A stretch of DNA of 29,134 bases. It comes from a virus. The notes below the pieces were generated by a model. The model was not told where the DNA came from. It made no database searches and worked only from the letters and a program-made list of their open reading frames with translations. The stretch is from positions 1 to 29,134 of IMG/VR virus record IMGVR_UViG_3300028831_000180, one strand, 5' to 3'. Below, in pieces: positions 19,299-27,848 of the stretch. The position numbers were made by a program, and so were the translations under genes. The first letter of the stretch is position 1. The number at the start of each line of letters is the position of its first letter.

Positions 19299-20552
19299 AT
19301 GGCTCCTGGAATTGGCGCTGCTGGTATTCTTGGCATTGCCTTTGAAGATTTGGCTGAGCCGGTTCTTACCGGTGTTGCTGCTTCGGGTGGGTCTCTCACT
19401 GCTGGCACATATAAATATTATCTTACTGCAATAAATGCTGCTGGTGAAACGAACGTTTCTAACGAAGTTACTGTAACCACAGCAACTACAAACCTTACTG
19501 CGCACTTGACCTGGGTTGCCATTACTGGTGCCACAGGATACAAGGTTTATCGAACTGCCGCCGGTGGCGCAACCGGAACCGAACTTTTGGTGACAACTCT
19601 AGGTCTTGTTACTAGTTACGATGACACTGCCGTTGGCGCACCTGCTGGTGCTCTTCCAACGACTAATACGGCCTATACTCCGGGTACGTATACTGCACCG
19701 ACAAAGTTTGTTCCGTTCATGTCGGAGTCGCTTACGTCGACTCAGGCAACAATTTGGAGACGTCCAATTCGCCAATCGGCAGATGTTATTGGTGCCGTCG
19801 CTGGTGATTTTCACGTCGCTGGCGAAATTTCGAGCGAATGTTTTGAAGACGTATCTGTATATTGGTTAGCGGCTTCTAGAAATAGTTTTGTAAAAACTGG
19901 CACAACTAACTATACATACACTTTCACTCCGACTGCGGCTGCTATTCCAACACGAACACTATCTATTACAACAGTTCGTAACGGTATTGTTTTCGGCTTC
20001 ACTGGGTGTGTAGTATCATCTAACACATTTAACGTTTCTGATGGAATTCTTCACCACAATGTCAAAATTGTTGGGCGAGACGAAGCAGTTCAAAGCGTAC
20101 CTGTTCCTACGTGGCCCACAACAGTGCCCTTCGGAGCGGGCTCTTACTCTGTGGAAATCCCAACGGCTAGCCCGGTATTTGATACTGACAACTTTGAATA
20201 TGTTATTGATGATGCTGCGGAACCACAATTCCGACTAAAGAACACTACACGAGGTGCTGACTTTATTAAATATGGCGAGCGAAAAGCCGATCTAACATTC
20301 GATCGGGACTTTCAGACACGAACCGACTTTGATGCGTTCAAAGCATTGACATCGGATTCTATTACTATTACCGCCTCCAAGGGAGCAAATAACAGTGTTT
20401 CGATCTTGTCTCCTGTGACGATTAAGAATACCTATGAAGTTTCTAACTCGGGCCAAGGCGATTTGGTACGAGCGTCCATCAAGTACGTGGGCGTTATTGA
20501 TGGTACTGGCAAGTCTTACCAGGTTACTATTAAGACTCAGGAGAATATTTAA
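19299..20552 (+). CDS. major tail (tube) protein with fibronectin-like domain
   Basis: The protein has 417 aa. An N-terminal strand (LGIAFEDLAEP) leads into a fibronectin/Ig-like domain at about 26-128: GSLTAGTYKYYLTAINAAGE, TAHLTWVAITGATGYKVYRT, LVTSYDDTAVGAPAGALPTT. The rest (150-417) shows tail-tube features: a core in ESLTSTQATIWRRPIRQSAD, VAGDFHVAGEISSECFEDV, RNGIVFGFTGCVVSSNTFNV and TKIKYVGVIDGTGKSYQVTI-like end strands. The inserted Ig-like domain would be displayed on the tube surface. GGGAGGTGAATAA precedes the ATG. Confidence 0.82.
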   Translation: MAPGIGAAGILGIAFEDLAEPVLTGVAASGGSLTAGTYKYYLTAINAAGETNVSNEVTVTTATTNLTAHLTWVAITGATGYKVYRTAAGGATGTELLVTTLGLVTSYDDTAVGAPAGALPTTNTAYTPGTYTAPTKFVPFMSESLTSTQATIWRRPIRQSADVIGAVAGDFHVAGEISSECFEDVSVYWLAASRNSFVKTGTTNYTYTFTPTAAAIPTRTLSITTVRNGIVFGFTGCVVSSNTFNVSDGILHHNVKIVGRDEAVQSVPVPTWPTTVPFGAGSYSVEIPTASPVFDTDNFEYVIDDAAEPQFRLKNTTRGADFIKYGERKADLTFDRDFQTRTDFDAFKALTSDSITITASKGANNSVSILSPVTIKNTYEVSNSGQGDLVRASIKYVGVIDGTGKSYQVTIKTQENI

Positions 20553-20553
20553 A

Positions 20554-20919
20554 ATGCCCAATGCTACAGTCTCAAATAACAACACCGATCGATTCGAGCT
20601 TAAAACACTGGAGGGAGCATTCGTTGTTATACGACGAATGACCTTTGGTGAAAAGTTGGCTCGTCAGGATGAAATTTTTTCTATGCATGCTTCGATGGAA
20701 AGCAAGCAACTAGAAATGAATATGCTGAACAAAAAGGCTGCACTCAAGGATTTCGGCAATCTAGTGATTGATCATAACCTGACGGATGAGAATGATAGAA
20801 AACTCAATTTTGCCAATCCTCAGGACGTATTAATGCTTGATCCAAGAGTTGGTGACGAAATTTCTGGGTATATAGACCAGCTTAACTCTTTTGAGGATAG
20901 CGAAAATTTAAAATCGTAA
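20554..20919 (+). CDS. tail assembly chaperone, short form (gpG-like)
   Basis: The 121-aa protein starts MPNATVSNNNTDRFELKTLE and continues with AFVVIRRMTFGEKLARQDEI and helices to the stop at 20917. The tube gene precedes it and the tape measure follows, the classic place for the chaperone that coats the tape measure during tail assembly. A slippery AAATTTA at 20904-20910 lets ribosomes move to the -1 frame for the long form. The binding site CAGGAGAATATTTAAA is ten bases before the ATG. Confidence 0.85.
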   Translation: MPNATVSNNNTDRFELKTLEGAFVVIRRMTFGEKLARQDEIFSMHASMESKQLEMNMLNKKAALKDFGNLVIDHNLTDENDRKLNFANPQDVLMLDPRVGDEISGYIDQLNSFEDSENLKS

Positions 20920-21173
20920 AGAACGAGATAAGGAAGGCTATTGTAGTAAAGGGATACACAATAAAGAAAGCTCAATACGACAATAGCAATCGTCAAGCTG
21001 CATTTTTTCTCGACGTTTTTAATATGTGTCAAAGCATGAACACATTGCCACAGGCCGGAGGACTGCTCGACCAGGATAGTTTGTTCGTGGAATTAATGCG
21101 ACATGCATTGATTTGCCAAGACGAACGACGACAAATGGATGAAGCGAAAGCAAGAGCGGAGCGAGGAGGATAG
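20554..21173 (+). CDS. tail assembly chaperone, -1 frameshifted long form (gpGT-like)
   Basis: The -1 frame is open from the slippery heptamer to TAG at 21171-21173 and reads, after EN L, KIVKNEIRKAIVVKGYTIKK, FFLDVFNMCQSMNTLPQAGG, LLDQDSLFVELMRHALICQD and an acidic/basic helix to the end. Fusion at AAT-TTA gives about 206 aa. The -1 part has no start codon of its own with a binding site, as expected for a frameshift extension. This is the lambda gpG-gpGT mechanism. Coordinates cover both frames: the join is 20554-20910 plus 20910-21173. Confidence 0.85.
20904..20910 (+). other. -1 slippery heptamer AAATTTA
   Basis: In the zero frame the codons are GAA-AAT-TTA; X XXY YYZ reads A AAT TTA exactly. 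The zero frame stops seven bases on. GCTATTGT (20937-20944) can pair with ACAATAGC (20980-20987) as a stimulating stem; the 26-base spacer is longer than usual, so a pseudoknot or no structure is also possible. Confidence 0.82.
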
Positions 21174-21177
21174 TTAA

Positions 21178-23841
21178 GTGCCTTTTAATAGTCGAGATAT
21201 GTGGGTTTATCTCAAGGCACAAGACTTGGCTACTCGCGCACTAAACTCTTTTGGTCGTTCTGTTCGATCCGCCGGTAATGATGTAAGAATCGCCCAAATC
21301 GAAGCAGAACAGGCTTCGCTGCGTGCTCAACTTGCGCAGGGTCGACTTACTGGAATGACTAACCAGAATCGCGCAGCGATACAAAATCACATAGCAACTC
21401 TTGAAGCTGAAAAAACACAGTTAATTGCTAACGATGCAGCACTTGCTAATCGCATGCGGAATATGGAACGAATGCAAAGTGTTCTACGTTCCACTGCGCA
21501 AGTAGCAAGTGCCATGGGTTTCACCTTAGGCGCCATTGGTGTCGGCGGTGCCCTAGCAATGAAAAATCTTGTCGAATCTTCGATTGAATACCAGCGTCAG
21601 GTAGCGCTTACGTCCACACAGGTTCAAGGTTTTAGTGGAAACTTTAAAGAACTAGCAGATATTGGTCTTAGAACCGCTGACACCATTGGTGTCCATTTCC
21701 AAGATATCCAACCAGCATTGTATGACATCTTCTCATCGATGGAAGTTGGTACCAAGGACGCAGAGAAACTTTTGCAGGCATTCTCCAAGGGTGCGGTTGC
21801 CGGACAAACAAGCATTGAGGATGTATCTCGGGCAACCATTGGTCTTATGAATGCATTCCATCGTCCTATGGGCGATGTTAATCATTTGCTAGACTTGCAA
21901 TTTGCTCTTGTTCGAGAAGGCATTGGCACATATGCAGAGTGGAATCAGCGTATTGGTTTGGTAACACCGTCTGCTGTTCGTGCCGGTCAAAGTATTGAAA
22001 TGATGGTGGCGGCACTTGCTACCGCAACCCGTATGGGTTTGTCGGCTGCTAGAGCAGGAACATCAGTCGCTCGTGCAATGGATGCGATGAGCCATCCTGT
22101 TGCTGTGGCAAATATGAAAGCCCTTGGAGTTAACGCACGCGATGCTGCTGGCAACATGCGGCCACTAAATGACATTTTGAGAGATCTTCGCACAAAAATT
22201 ATGGCTTTGCCAGAAAAAGATCGTCTAGCAGCGCTTCTCGATGTATTCAAGGGTGCCGGTGGAACGATCGAGGCTAGACGGTTCATTCAGAACATTGTTC
22301 TCGGCGCAGGAAATCTAGAGCTATTTGATAATATTCTCAAGGATGTTTCGGGTAGCTCTGGTGCCATGGAAAACGCCTACAAGAGTATGGCGGATACCAC
22401 AGCCGTCAAGTCTGAGCTTTTGAAAAATAAATGGATGGAACTGAAAATTGGTCTTGGCGATGCACTTATCCCGGCTGTGGATAGACTGCTTGGTTATGGC
22501 CAACGATTGTTGGATTGGTTTAACGGCTTAAGCCCAAAAACCAAAGAACTAGCTGCTAACTTCTTGGCGTTGGCCACAGCCGTTGGTCTTGTCGGTGGGC
22601 CTATGCTCATTGTTGGCGGCATGTTCTCCCAATTTTTGTCAGTTCTCATTGCCGCTGGTCCTGAACTGCTCATTGTTGCAGGAATTATTGCTGCGGTTGC
22701 TGCTGCCGTGGCATTGATTGCTGGGGCTTTCTATCTAGCCTGGACTAAATCTGCACCTTTTAGGGATCTAATTAAGGATATTGGCGGTACTATTAGAGAG
22801 GTTTGGGTTAATGATTTTGAACCTTTCTTCAAGGGTGTAGCCGCTGATTTTAAAGCGTACATAGAGCCTCCCCTGCGAAAAATTTCCGATCTGTTGAACA
22901 ATAATGTTGTACCAACAGTAAAGAAATTTTGGGACGAATTTTGGATGAAGCATGGTGGAGATGTTAAAGAGATCCTCAATGATATAAAAATGCTTGTTGA
23001 AAATGGATTCAAGTTTCTCGGTAATGTTTTGAATACATTCTTGCTTCCCATTCTTCGATGGGTCCTTGATCAATATCACCAACATAAACAAGCAATTGAT
23101 GGACTTATTCACTTCTTCGAATTTTTAGGTAAGTGGATTCTCATTATTGCCGGTGCGGCTGGATTAATACTTTTGGGATCTGCATTCTTAATTCTTGTAG
23201 CTATTATTGGAATTGTAGCTGCGGTTATTGGTGGCCTAATTTGGCTTGTTGGCGAAATTTGGCAAGGAATTAAGATCCTTGTTGGTTGGCTCAAAGAGGC
23301 ATGGCATTGGTTTGAAAATCTTGCCACCACAATGCGTGAGAAAGCCACTCAGGCGGCCGTGGCAGTTTCAGAAAAAATCGGAGAACTTCAAACTTGGTTC
23401 AGTAATCTACCTGGGAATATTACTCACTGGCTAGGCGACCTTGGTCATACCTTGTACCAAGCAGGAAAAGATTTGATTCAAGGACTCATTGACGGTATAC
23501 GTTCCATGTGGCAATGGGTTCAAGATGAATTCCACAGGCTAACAGATAAATTTAAAGATTGGAAAGGGCCGCCTTCCAAAGACCGAATGCTACTTTTCAA
23601 CTCCGGTAAATTGGTCATGGAAGGATTCTCTAACGGTATAGATTCAGCGGTTCCTGCACTTAAAAATAAATTGGAGAAATTGACGTCTTCTATATCTCCT
23701 ACAGTTAATGCTAATATTGCTGCACCAGCACCTAATTACGGTCAGAAAATAATATACCAAACAATTCACATTACAACCAATGAAATTAATCCTAGAGTGC
23801 ATGCCGAAAAGTTGGGATCACTATTGGCTGGGAGTATGTGA
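21178..23841 (+). CDS. tape measure protein
   Basis: The 887-aa protein sets tail length (at about 1.5 A per residue, roughly 130 nm). N-terminal coiled coil (about 25-110, with IAQIEAEQASLRAQLAQGRL), then the tape-measure core (VESSIEYQRQVALTSTQVQG to about 420, with KSELLKNKWMELKIGLGDAL), hydrophobic segments near 455-520 (FLALATAVGLVGGPMLIVGG, AAVAAAVALIAGAFYLAWTK) and near 655-690 (LIILGSAFLILVAIIGIVAA-like), then a C-terminal helical and Trp-rich part. No peptidase domain is seen. GGAGGATAGTTAA precedes the GTG at 21178. Confidence 0.92.
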   Translation: MPFNSRDMWVYLKAQDLATRALNSFGRSVRSAGNDVRIAQIEAEQASLRAQLAQGRLTGMTNQNRAAIQNHIATLEAEKTQLIANDAALANRMRNMERMQSVLRSTAQVASAMGFTLGAIGVGGALAMKNLVESSIEYQRQVALTSTQVQGFSGNFKELADIGLRTADTIGVHFQDIQPALYDIFSSMEVGTKDAEKLLQAFSKGAVAGQTSIEDVSRATIGLMNAFHRPMGDVNHLLDLQFALVREGIGTYAEWNQRIGLVTPSAVRAGQSIEMMVAALATATRMGLSAARAGTSVARAMDAMSHPVAVANMKALGVNARDAAGNMRPLNDILRDLRTKIMALPEKDRLAALLDVFKGAGGTIEARRFIQNIVLGAGNLELFDNILKDVSGSSGAMENAYKSMADTTAVKSELLKNKWMELKIGLGDALIPAVDRLLGYGQRLLDWFNGLSPKTKELAANFLALATAVGLVGGPMLIVGGMFSQFLSVLIAAGPELLIVAGIIAAVAAAVALIAGAFYLAWTKSAPFRDLIKDIGGTIREVWVNDFEPFFKGVAADFKAYIEPPLRKISDLLNNNVVPTVKKFWDEFWMKHGGDVKEILNDIKMLVENGFKFLGNVLNTFLLPILRWVLDQYHQHKQAIDGLIHFFEFLGKWILIIAGAAGLILLGSAFLILVAIIGIVAAVIGGLIWLVGEIWQGIKILVGWLKEAWHWFENLATTMREKATQAAVAVSEKIGELQTWFSNLPGNITHWLGDLGHTLYQAGKDLIQGLIDGIRSMWQWVQDEFHRLTDKFKDWKGPPSKDRMLLFNSGKLVMEGFSNGIDSAVPALKNKLEKLTSSISPTVNANIAAPAPNYGQKIIYQTIHITTNEINPRVHAEKLGSLLAGSM

Positions 23842-24707
23842 TGCCTAGTTTGGTGAACCCTCTGACCTTTCAATTGTATGACGATGGAGTTATTCTTAAT
23901 GACTCTGCCGTTGCAGGGCAACCATTCATTGATATAAATAAAGTCACTGGTCTAGATAGTGCGGACTATCGAGAAACGAAACGTGACCATGAAGGCGCCG
24001 ATGGCGGTTTTATGGATGCAGAATTTGAAACAGGACGTGAAATTACCCTTGAAGGTACAGTTTACAGTAACGGAACATCTCTGCAAAGTTTATTGGATGA
24101 TTTAAAATCTAATTATGCTCCAGTTCAACTTCCAGTACCATTTTATTTCAGCACAGAATCTAACGAAATAAGATACTTGAATGTAAAACCTTTAGGTGTT
24201 AAATTCGATTGGGATTCGTCTCGCCGCTTGGGTACCACAGACATTAAGATAAGAGTATTTGCTGAAGATCCAAGAATATATAGTACTACAACTGTATCAT
24301 CAACTATGGGTATAAGTACAATAAACACAAACGGCTTTAGTTTCAATCTCGCATTTAATATGTCTTTCGGTGGTTCTTCTGCCGTCGGAGCCGGTCAATA
24401 TTTTCTTAATAGCGGAAACCGACCAACACCAGCAACTCTCACAATAGCAGGACCTGTGACAAACCCAGTCATTATTAACGATACAATTGGTGTTTCATTA
24501 ACTTTTTCAATAGACATTGCTTCCGGAGAAACTTTAGTTATTGATTTAGCAAATCACACGGTAAGGCTAAATGGAGTAACAAACCGTAGAAATACGCTAC
24601 TGTCGCCGACGTGGTTTCTTTTTGACCCTGGGTATACATTCATTAGATTTGCGGCGACTTCCGGAACAGGCAACCTTACTGTGGAAATGCGGTCAGCGTG
24701 GAGGTAA
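23841..24707 (+). CDS. distal tail protein (Dit-like)
   Basis: The 288-aa protein follows the tape measure with a TGATG overlap. The N-terminal part fits the Dit belt: NPLTFQLYDDGVILNDSAVA, RETKRDHEGADGGFMDAEFE and the core strand EITLEGTVYSNGTSLQSLLD, then LNVKPLGVKFDWDSSRRLG. The C-terminal half is a second beta domain (NSGNRPTPATLTIAGPVTNP and AGETLVIDLANHTVRLNG-like strands), typical of long Dit proteins with a galectin-like or carbohydrate module. It would form a hexameric hub at the tail tip. Confidence 0.82.
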   Translation: MPSLVNPLTFQLYDDGVILNDSAVAGQPFIDINKVTGLDSADYRETKRDHEGADGGFMDAEFETGREITLEGTVYSNGTSLQSLLDDLKSNYAPVQLPVPFYFSTESNEIRYLNVKPLGVKFDWDSSRRLGTTDIKIRVFAEDPRIYSTTTVSSTMGISTINTNGFSFNLAFNMSFGGSSAVGAGQYFLNSGNRPTPATLTIAGPVTNPVIINDTIGVSLTFSIDIASGETLVIDLANHTVRLNGVTNRRNTLLSPTWFLFDPGYTFIRFAATSGTGNLTVEMRSAWR

Positions 24708-24710
24708 TTG

Positions 24711-25925
24711 ATGACTGAAATAAATCCTGCCGGATTTTTTCAGAACTTGAGTACACATACTGCGGAGCAGTTCCGCAGCTATTTGGGCTCTTTGCTAACC
24801 CTTCCGTCGGCCGCAGCCAGTTTGAAAACTGCTAGTGGCGTTCATCCTGCGCTTGGCGGGCAGTTGGCCGTTACTCAAAATGGCACACCGAACATGTCGG
24901 TCAACGTGGCGGCAGGTTTTGCTTTTATTTCAGGTACCGAAGGTACCAAGCAAGGCACCTATTTTTGCGAGAATGACGCTACTGTTAACAAAACCATTAC
25001 TGCCTCTGACCCAACGAATCCACGTATCGATCTCGTCGTGGCCAAGGTACAGGACGCATTTTATAGCGGTGCAACAAACGCCTGGTCCCTGGCTGTGGTA
25101 ACCGGGACACCGGCCGCGTCCCCGTCTCCCCCTGCGGCACCAGCAAACTCGGTAACTCTTGCACAAATTGCGGTGGCTGCCAACGCTACATCCATTGTTA
25201 CCGGAAATATAACAGACAAACGGCCATTCATGGCAGCTATTGGTGGGTCCATTCTTTGCACGTCTTTGGTGCGGCCATCAAACCCATACGAGGGTTTGTA
25301 TGGTTTCGAGACTGATACAAACGCACCAATATATTATGACGGTACCCGTTGGTTCCGTATGGGTCGCCAGGTTACTACTTCGGCAACGCGGGCATCATTC
25401 ACCACTCAAATCACGGGGATGGATGTTTATGAAACAGACACCGGTCTGTTTTATTACTGGAACGGGTCTAAGTGGATAAGACTTGAGCAAAGGCTTGCAG
25501 TAAATCCACAATTCCAAACTACAACAACCAGCTTTGCCGACATTGGTGGTTTTAGTTTTACTGGTGACTCCAACAGCGTATATCTCATTGATGGATGGTT
25601 GCACATCGTTGCACCAACTGCTGGCGACTTGAGCATCCAATGGGTTTTGCCGGCAAGTGCATCGGTTGAATGGTCACTTTTTTCGCCAGCTTCGACTGAC
25701 GCAGGAACTAACCTAGTAACTACCGTTTATCAAGGTGCCGTAACTACGGTTGGCCCACTTACAGTTGGTGGTATGAACTCAACCGGAACTGGTGTCAATC
25801 TTCGGGGAACTGTAACGATTGCTGGTACTTCGGGTACGTGCAAGCTACAAGGTGCTCAGGGAACTGCTAGCGGAACATCGTTTATTCGAACCGTTTCCTG
25901 GTTAAAGGTAACTCAATACTCATGA
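24711..25925 (+). CDS. minor tail protein, probable receptor-contact protein
   Basis: The protein has 404 aa. The N-terminal half (LAVTQNGTPNMSVNVAAGFA, PTNPRIDLVVAKVQDAFYSG, LAQIAVAANATSIVTGNITD) matches the common actinophage tail-tip domain that precedes variable fibres. Two repeats of the P-x-x-G...y-x-T-D-T...dGt.W type follow: PYEGLYGFETDTNAPIYYDG and TQITGMDVYETDTGLFYYWN. The C-terminal strands (AVNPQFQTTTTSFADIGGFS onward) form a beta domain that could bind the receptor. GGAGGTAATTG precedes the ATG at 24711. Confidence 0.75.
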   Translation: MTEINPAGFFQNLSTHTAEQFRSYLGSLLTLPSAAASLKTASGVHPALGGQLAVTQNGTPNMSVNVAAGFAFISGTEGTKQGTYFCENDATVNKTITASDPTNPRIDLVVAKVQDAFYSGATNAWSLAVVTGTPAASPSPPAAPANSVTLAQIAVAANATSIVTGNITDKRPFMAAIGGSILCTSLVRPSNPYEGLYGFETDTNAPIYYDGTRWFRMGRQVTTSATRASFTTQITGMDVYETDTGLFYYWNGSKWIRLEQRLAVNPQFQTTTTSFADIGGFSFTGDSNSVYLIDGWLHIVAPTAGDLSIQWVLPASASVEWSLFSPASTDAGTNLVTTVYQGAVTTVGPLTVGGMNSTGTGVNLRGTVTIAGTSGTCKLQGAQGTASGTSFIRTVSWLKVTQYS

Positions 25926-27028
25926 CGCATTACACATATACTTTTCTTACTCTCCGCGACGAGCAGGTCGTTGAAGAGATTCCACTATTTGGTGTATTTG
26001 CGCAAAGAACATTAAATGGTGCTGGTCAATTCAACGGGTCCTTTAGTCTTGACCAAACTGGAAAGAATAATGAAGATTTGAAACAGGCCACAACCCCTGG
26101 CAAGACGTGGCTGGTAATGGAGAGAGTCGACAACCTAGGCGTTTCGACGCCAGTTTGGTGGGGTTTTATTTGGAGTCGAACATATCAAAGTCAGGCCAAA
26201 ATTTGTGAAATATTTGCTTTTGGATTCGAAAATTATCCAACCAAACAAATTATATTGAGCGACATAAATATAACTGGTGGCCAAATGAGTGTGTTTTGCC
26301 AGCTGTGGACCCACATGCAGACGAGCGCCGCAGGTAGAAACATTAATATTAATATTCCAGCAACTCTACCAAACGAAAGTATAATTAAGACAGCAAATGT
26401 TTTAGCTACAGACTACAAATATTACAATAGTCCTATGGATGCCTTGGCCGATGCCTCAGATGGTTTTGATTGGACTGTTCAATTAACAAAACAATCAAAC
26501 AACATTTATCGAAAGGATTTAGTTCTTCGAACACCAACACTTGGTCAGGCAAATAATGGAGCCATTAACTTTGAATATCCCGGATCAGTGCTTAATTATT
26601 ACCGCACGGACAGCATGGCAAACGCTGGAACTGACATCTATGTATTTGGTAAAGGTGAAGGATCTAGCCAACTCGTTTCTACGTTCGAGTGGAACGGCTT
26701 AATTGGTAGTGGATTTCCACGTTGGGACATAGAGGTCAATTTAAAGGATATAGACAATCAAGCACAGTTGGATATGTTGGCAGAACAAGAAGCCGTAAAA
26801 CGAAAGGCTCCAATGCCAACGTTTACAGTTCAAATAAAAAGTGATCGGGATCCAGTTTTTGGTAGCTGGGGTTTGGGTGACGGTTGTTCACTCATTATAA
26901 ACGATGCAATGCATCCAGACGGTGTAACAATAGACACAAGAATTGTAGGTTGGGAACTTCATCCACAATCTGCCGATGGTAGCGAAGAAGTAAAGCTAAT
27001 TCTTCCAGGAGACGACAATGCCGGATAA
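25922..27028 (+). CDS. minor tail protein (Tal/Gp37-like hub)
   Basis: The 368-aa protein starts MTHYTYTFLTLRDEQVVEEI with IPLFGVFAQRTLNGAGQFNG, SFSLDQTGKNNEDLKQATTP and TWLVMERVDN..WWGFIW. This hub-like pattern (G.F...L.......R.R..P) is the ReqiPepy6 Gp37-like/Tal family of siphovirus tail-tip proteins. It should lie under Dit and hold later fibres. ATGA overlap with the upstream gene. No peptidase motif was seen. Confidence 0.72.
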   Translation: MTHYTYTFLTLRDEQVVEEIPLFGVFAQRTLNGAGQFNGSFSLDQTGKNNEDLKQATTPGKTWLVMERVDNLGVSTPVWWGFIWSRTYQSQAKICEIFAFGFENYPTKQIILSDINITGGQMSVFCQLWTHMQTSAAGRNININIPATLPNESIIKTANVLATDYKYYNSPMDALADASDGFDWTVQLTKQSNNIYRKDLVLRTPTLGQANNGAINFEYPGSVLNYYRTDSMANAGTDIYVFGKGEGSSQLVSTFEWNGLIGSGFPRWDIEVNLKDIDNQAQLDMLAEQEAVKRKAPMPTFTVQIKSDRDPVFGSWGLGDGCSLIINDAMHPDGVTIDTRIVGWELHPQSADGSEEVKLILPGDDNAG

Positions 27029-27836
27029 CAAGTATCGTATGCCGCCGAGGAATATTATAGATGCACACAATGAAGTAGACAAAAGATTGTCGAAAGTTGA
27101 ACGTAACCCAAGAATTGGAAATACAGCAATAGATTCCGGTATTTTATCCATAAAAGATGGAAGAATTGAAATTATTGACGATAATGGTAACACGGTTATT
27201 CAGTTTGGGAAATTTGGAGACGGTCTATTTGGCCTAAGAATGCTCGATGGTAGTGGAAACATTATCTTGGACATGGGAAAGGGTTCAGATGGCCTATACT
27301 CATTAAGAACAAACAATGCCGCAGGAGTGTTGCAAACGAGAATGGGTCAGCTAGCTAGTGGTGGTTATGGCTTAGAGTCAGCAAATGCTGCAGCTCAACT
27401 TGTTTCACTTTCTACCCTAGCATTTGGTATAAGTTCGGCTTCGGTTAACTCATCGGATTCAACGACTAGTACTAACTATACTGACATGTCAACTTTTGGA
27501 CCAACAGTTACTACATCAATCGGAAACAGTGGAAGATGCTTAGTGTTCGTTTCCGCATCCATTGACGTAGGAGGAACGGTTCCAGGTGGTGACAGAGGAA
27601 TGATGAGCTTTACGGCTTCACCTGTGGCATCAGGAGTGACTATATCTGCACAAGATAATAATGGTGTTTGGATAGGTGCATCGGATGCGACTAACAACAA
27701 CTCAATGCGGGCATCTGCTAGTTCACTAATAACAGGGTTAAGTACTGGACTTTATACTTTCGTGGCCAAATATCGATCTATCGATGGTGGACAGGTTAAC
27801 TTTGATTTGAGAAACCTAACGGTTATTCCATTCTAA
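27018..27836 (+). CDS. minor tail protein with repeats
   Basis: The 272-aa protein has repeats of roughly 25 residues at about 45-120: GNTVIQFGKFGDGLFGLRML, GNIILDMGKGSDGLYSLRTN and VLQTRMGQLASGGYGLES, a form typical of a beta-helical or triple-stranded tail fibre. Residues 130-272 form a Ser/Thr-rich beta domain, probably the receptor-contacting tip. It overlaps the upstream gene by 11 bases. AGGAGACGACA lies before the ATG. Confidence 0.75.
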   Translation: MPDNKYRMPPRNIIDAHNEVDKRLSKVERNPRIGNTAIDSGILSIKDGRIEIIDDNGNTVIQFGKFGDGLFGLRMLDGSGNIILDMGKGSDGLYSLRTNNAAGVLQTRMGQLASGGYGLESANAAAQLVSLSTLAFGISSASVNSSDSTTSTNYTDMSTFGPTVTTSIGNSGRCLVFVSASIDVGGTVPGGDRGMMSFTASPVASGVTISAQDNNGVWIGASDATNNNSMRASASSLITGLSTGLYTFVAKYRSIDGGQVNFDLRNLTVIPF

Positions 27837-27848
27837 GGAGGTGTTTAA

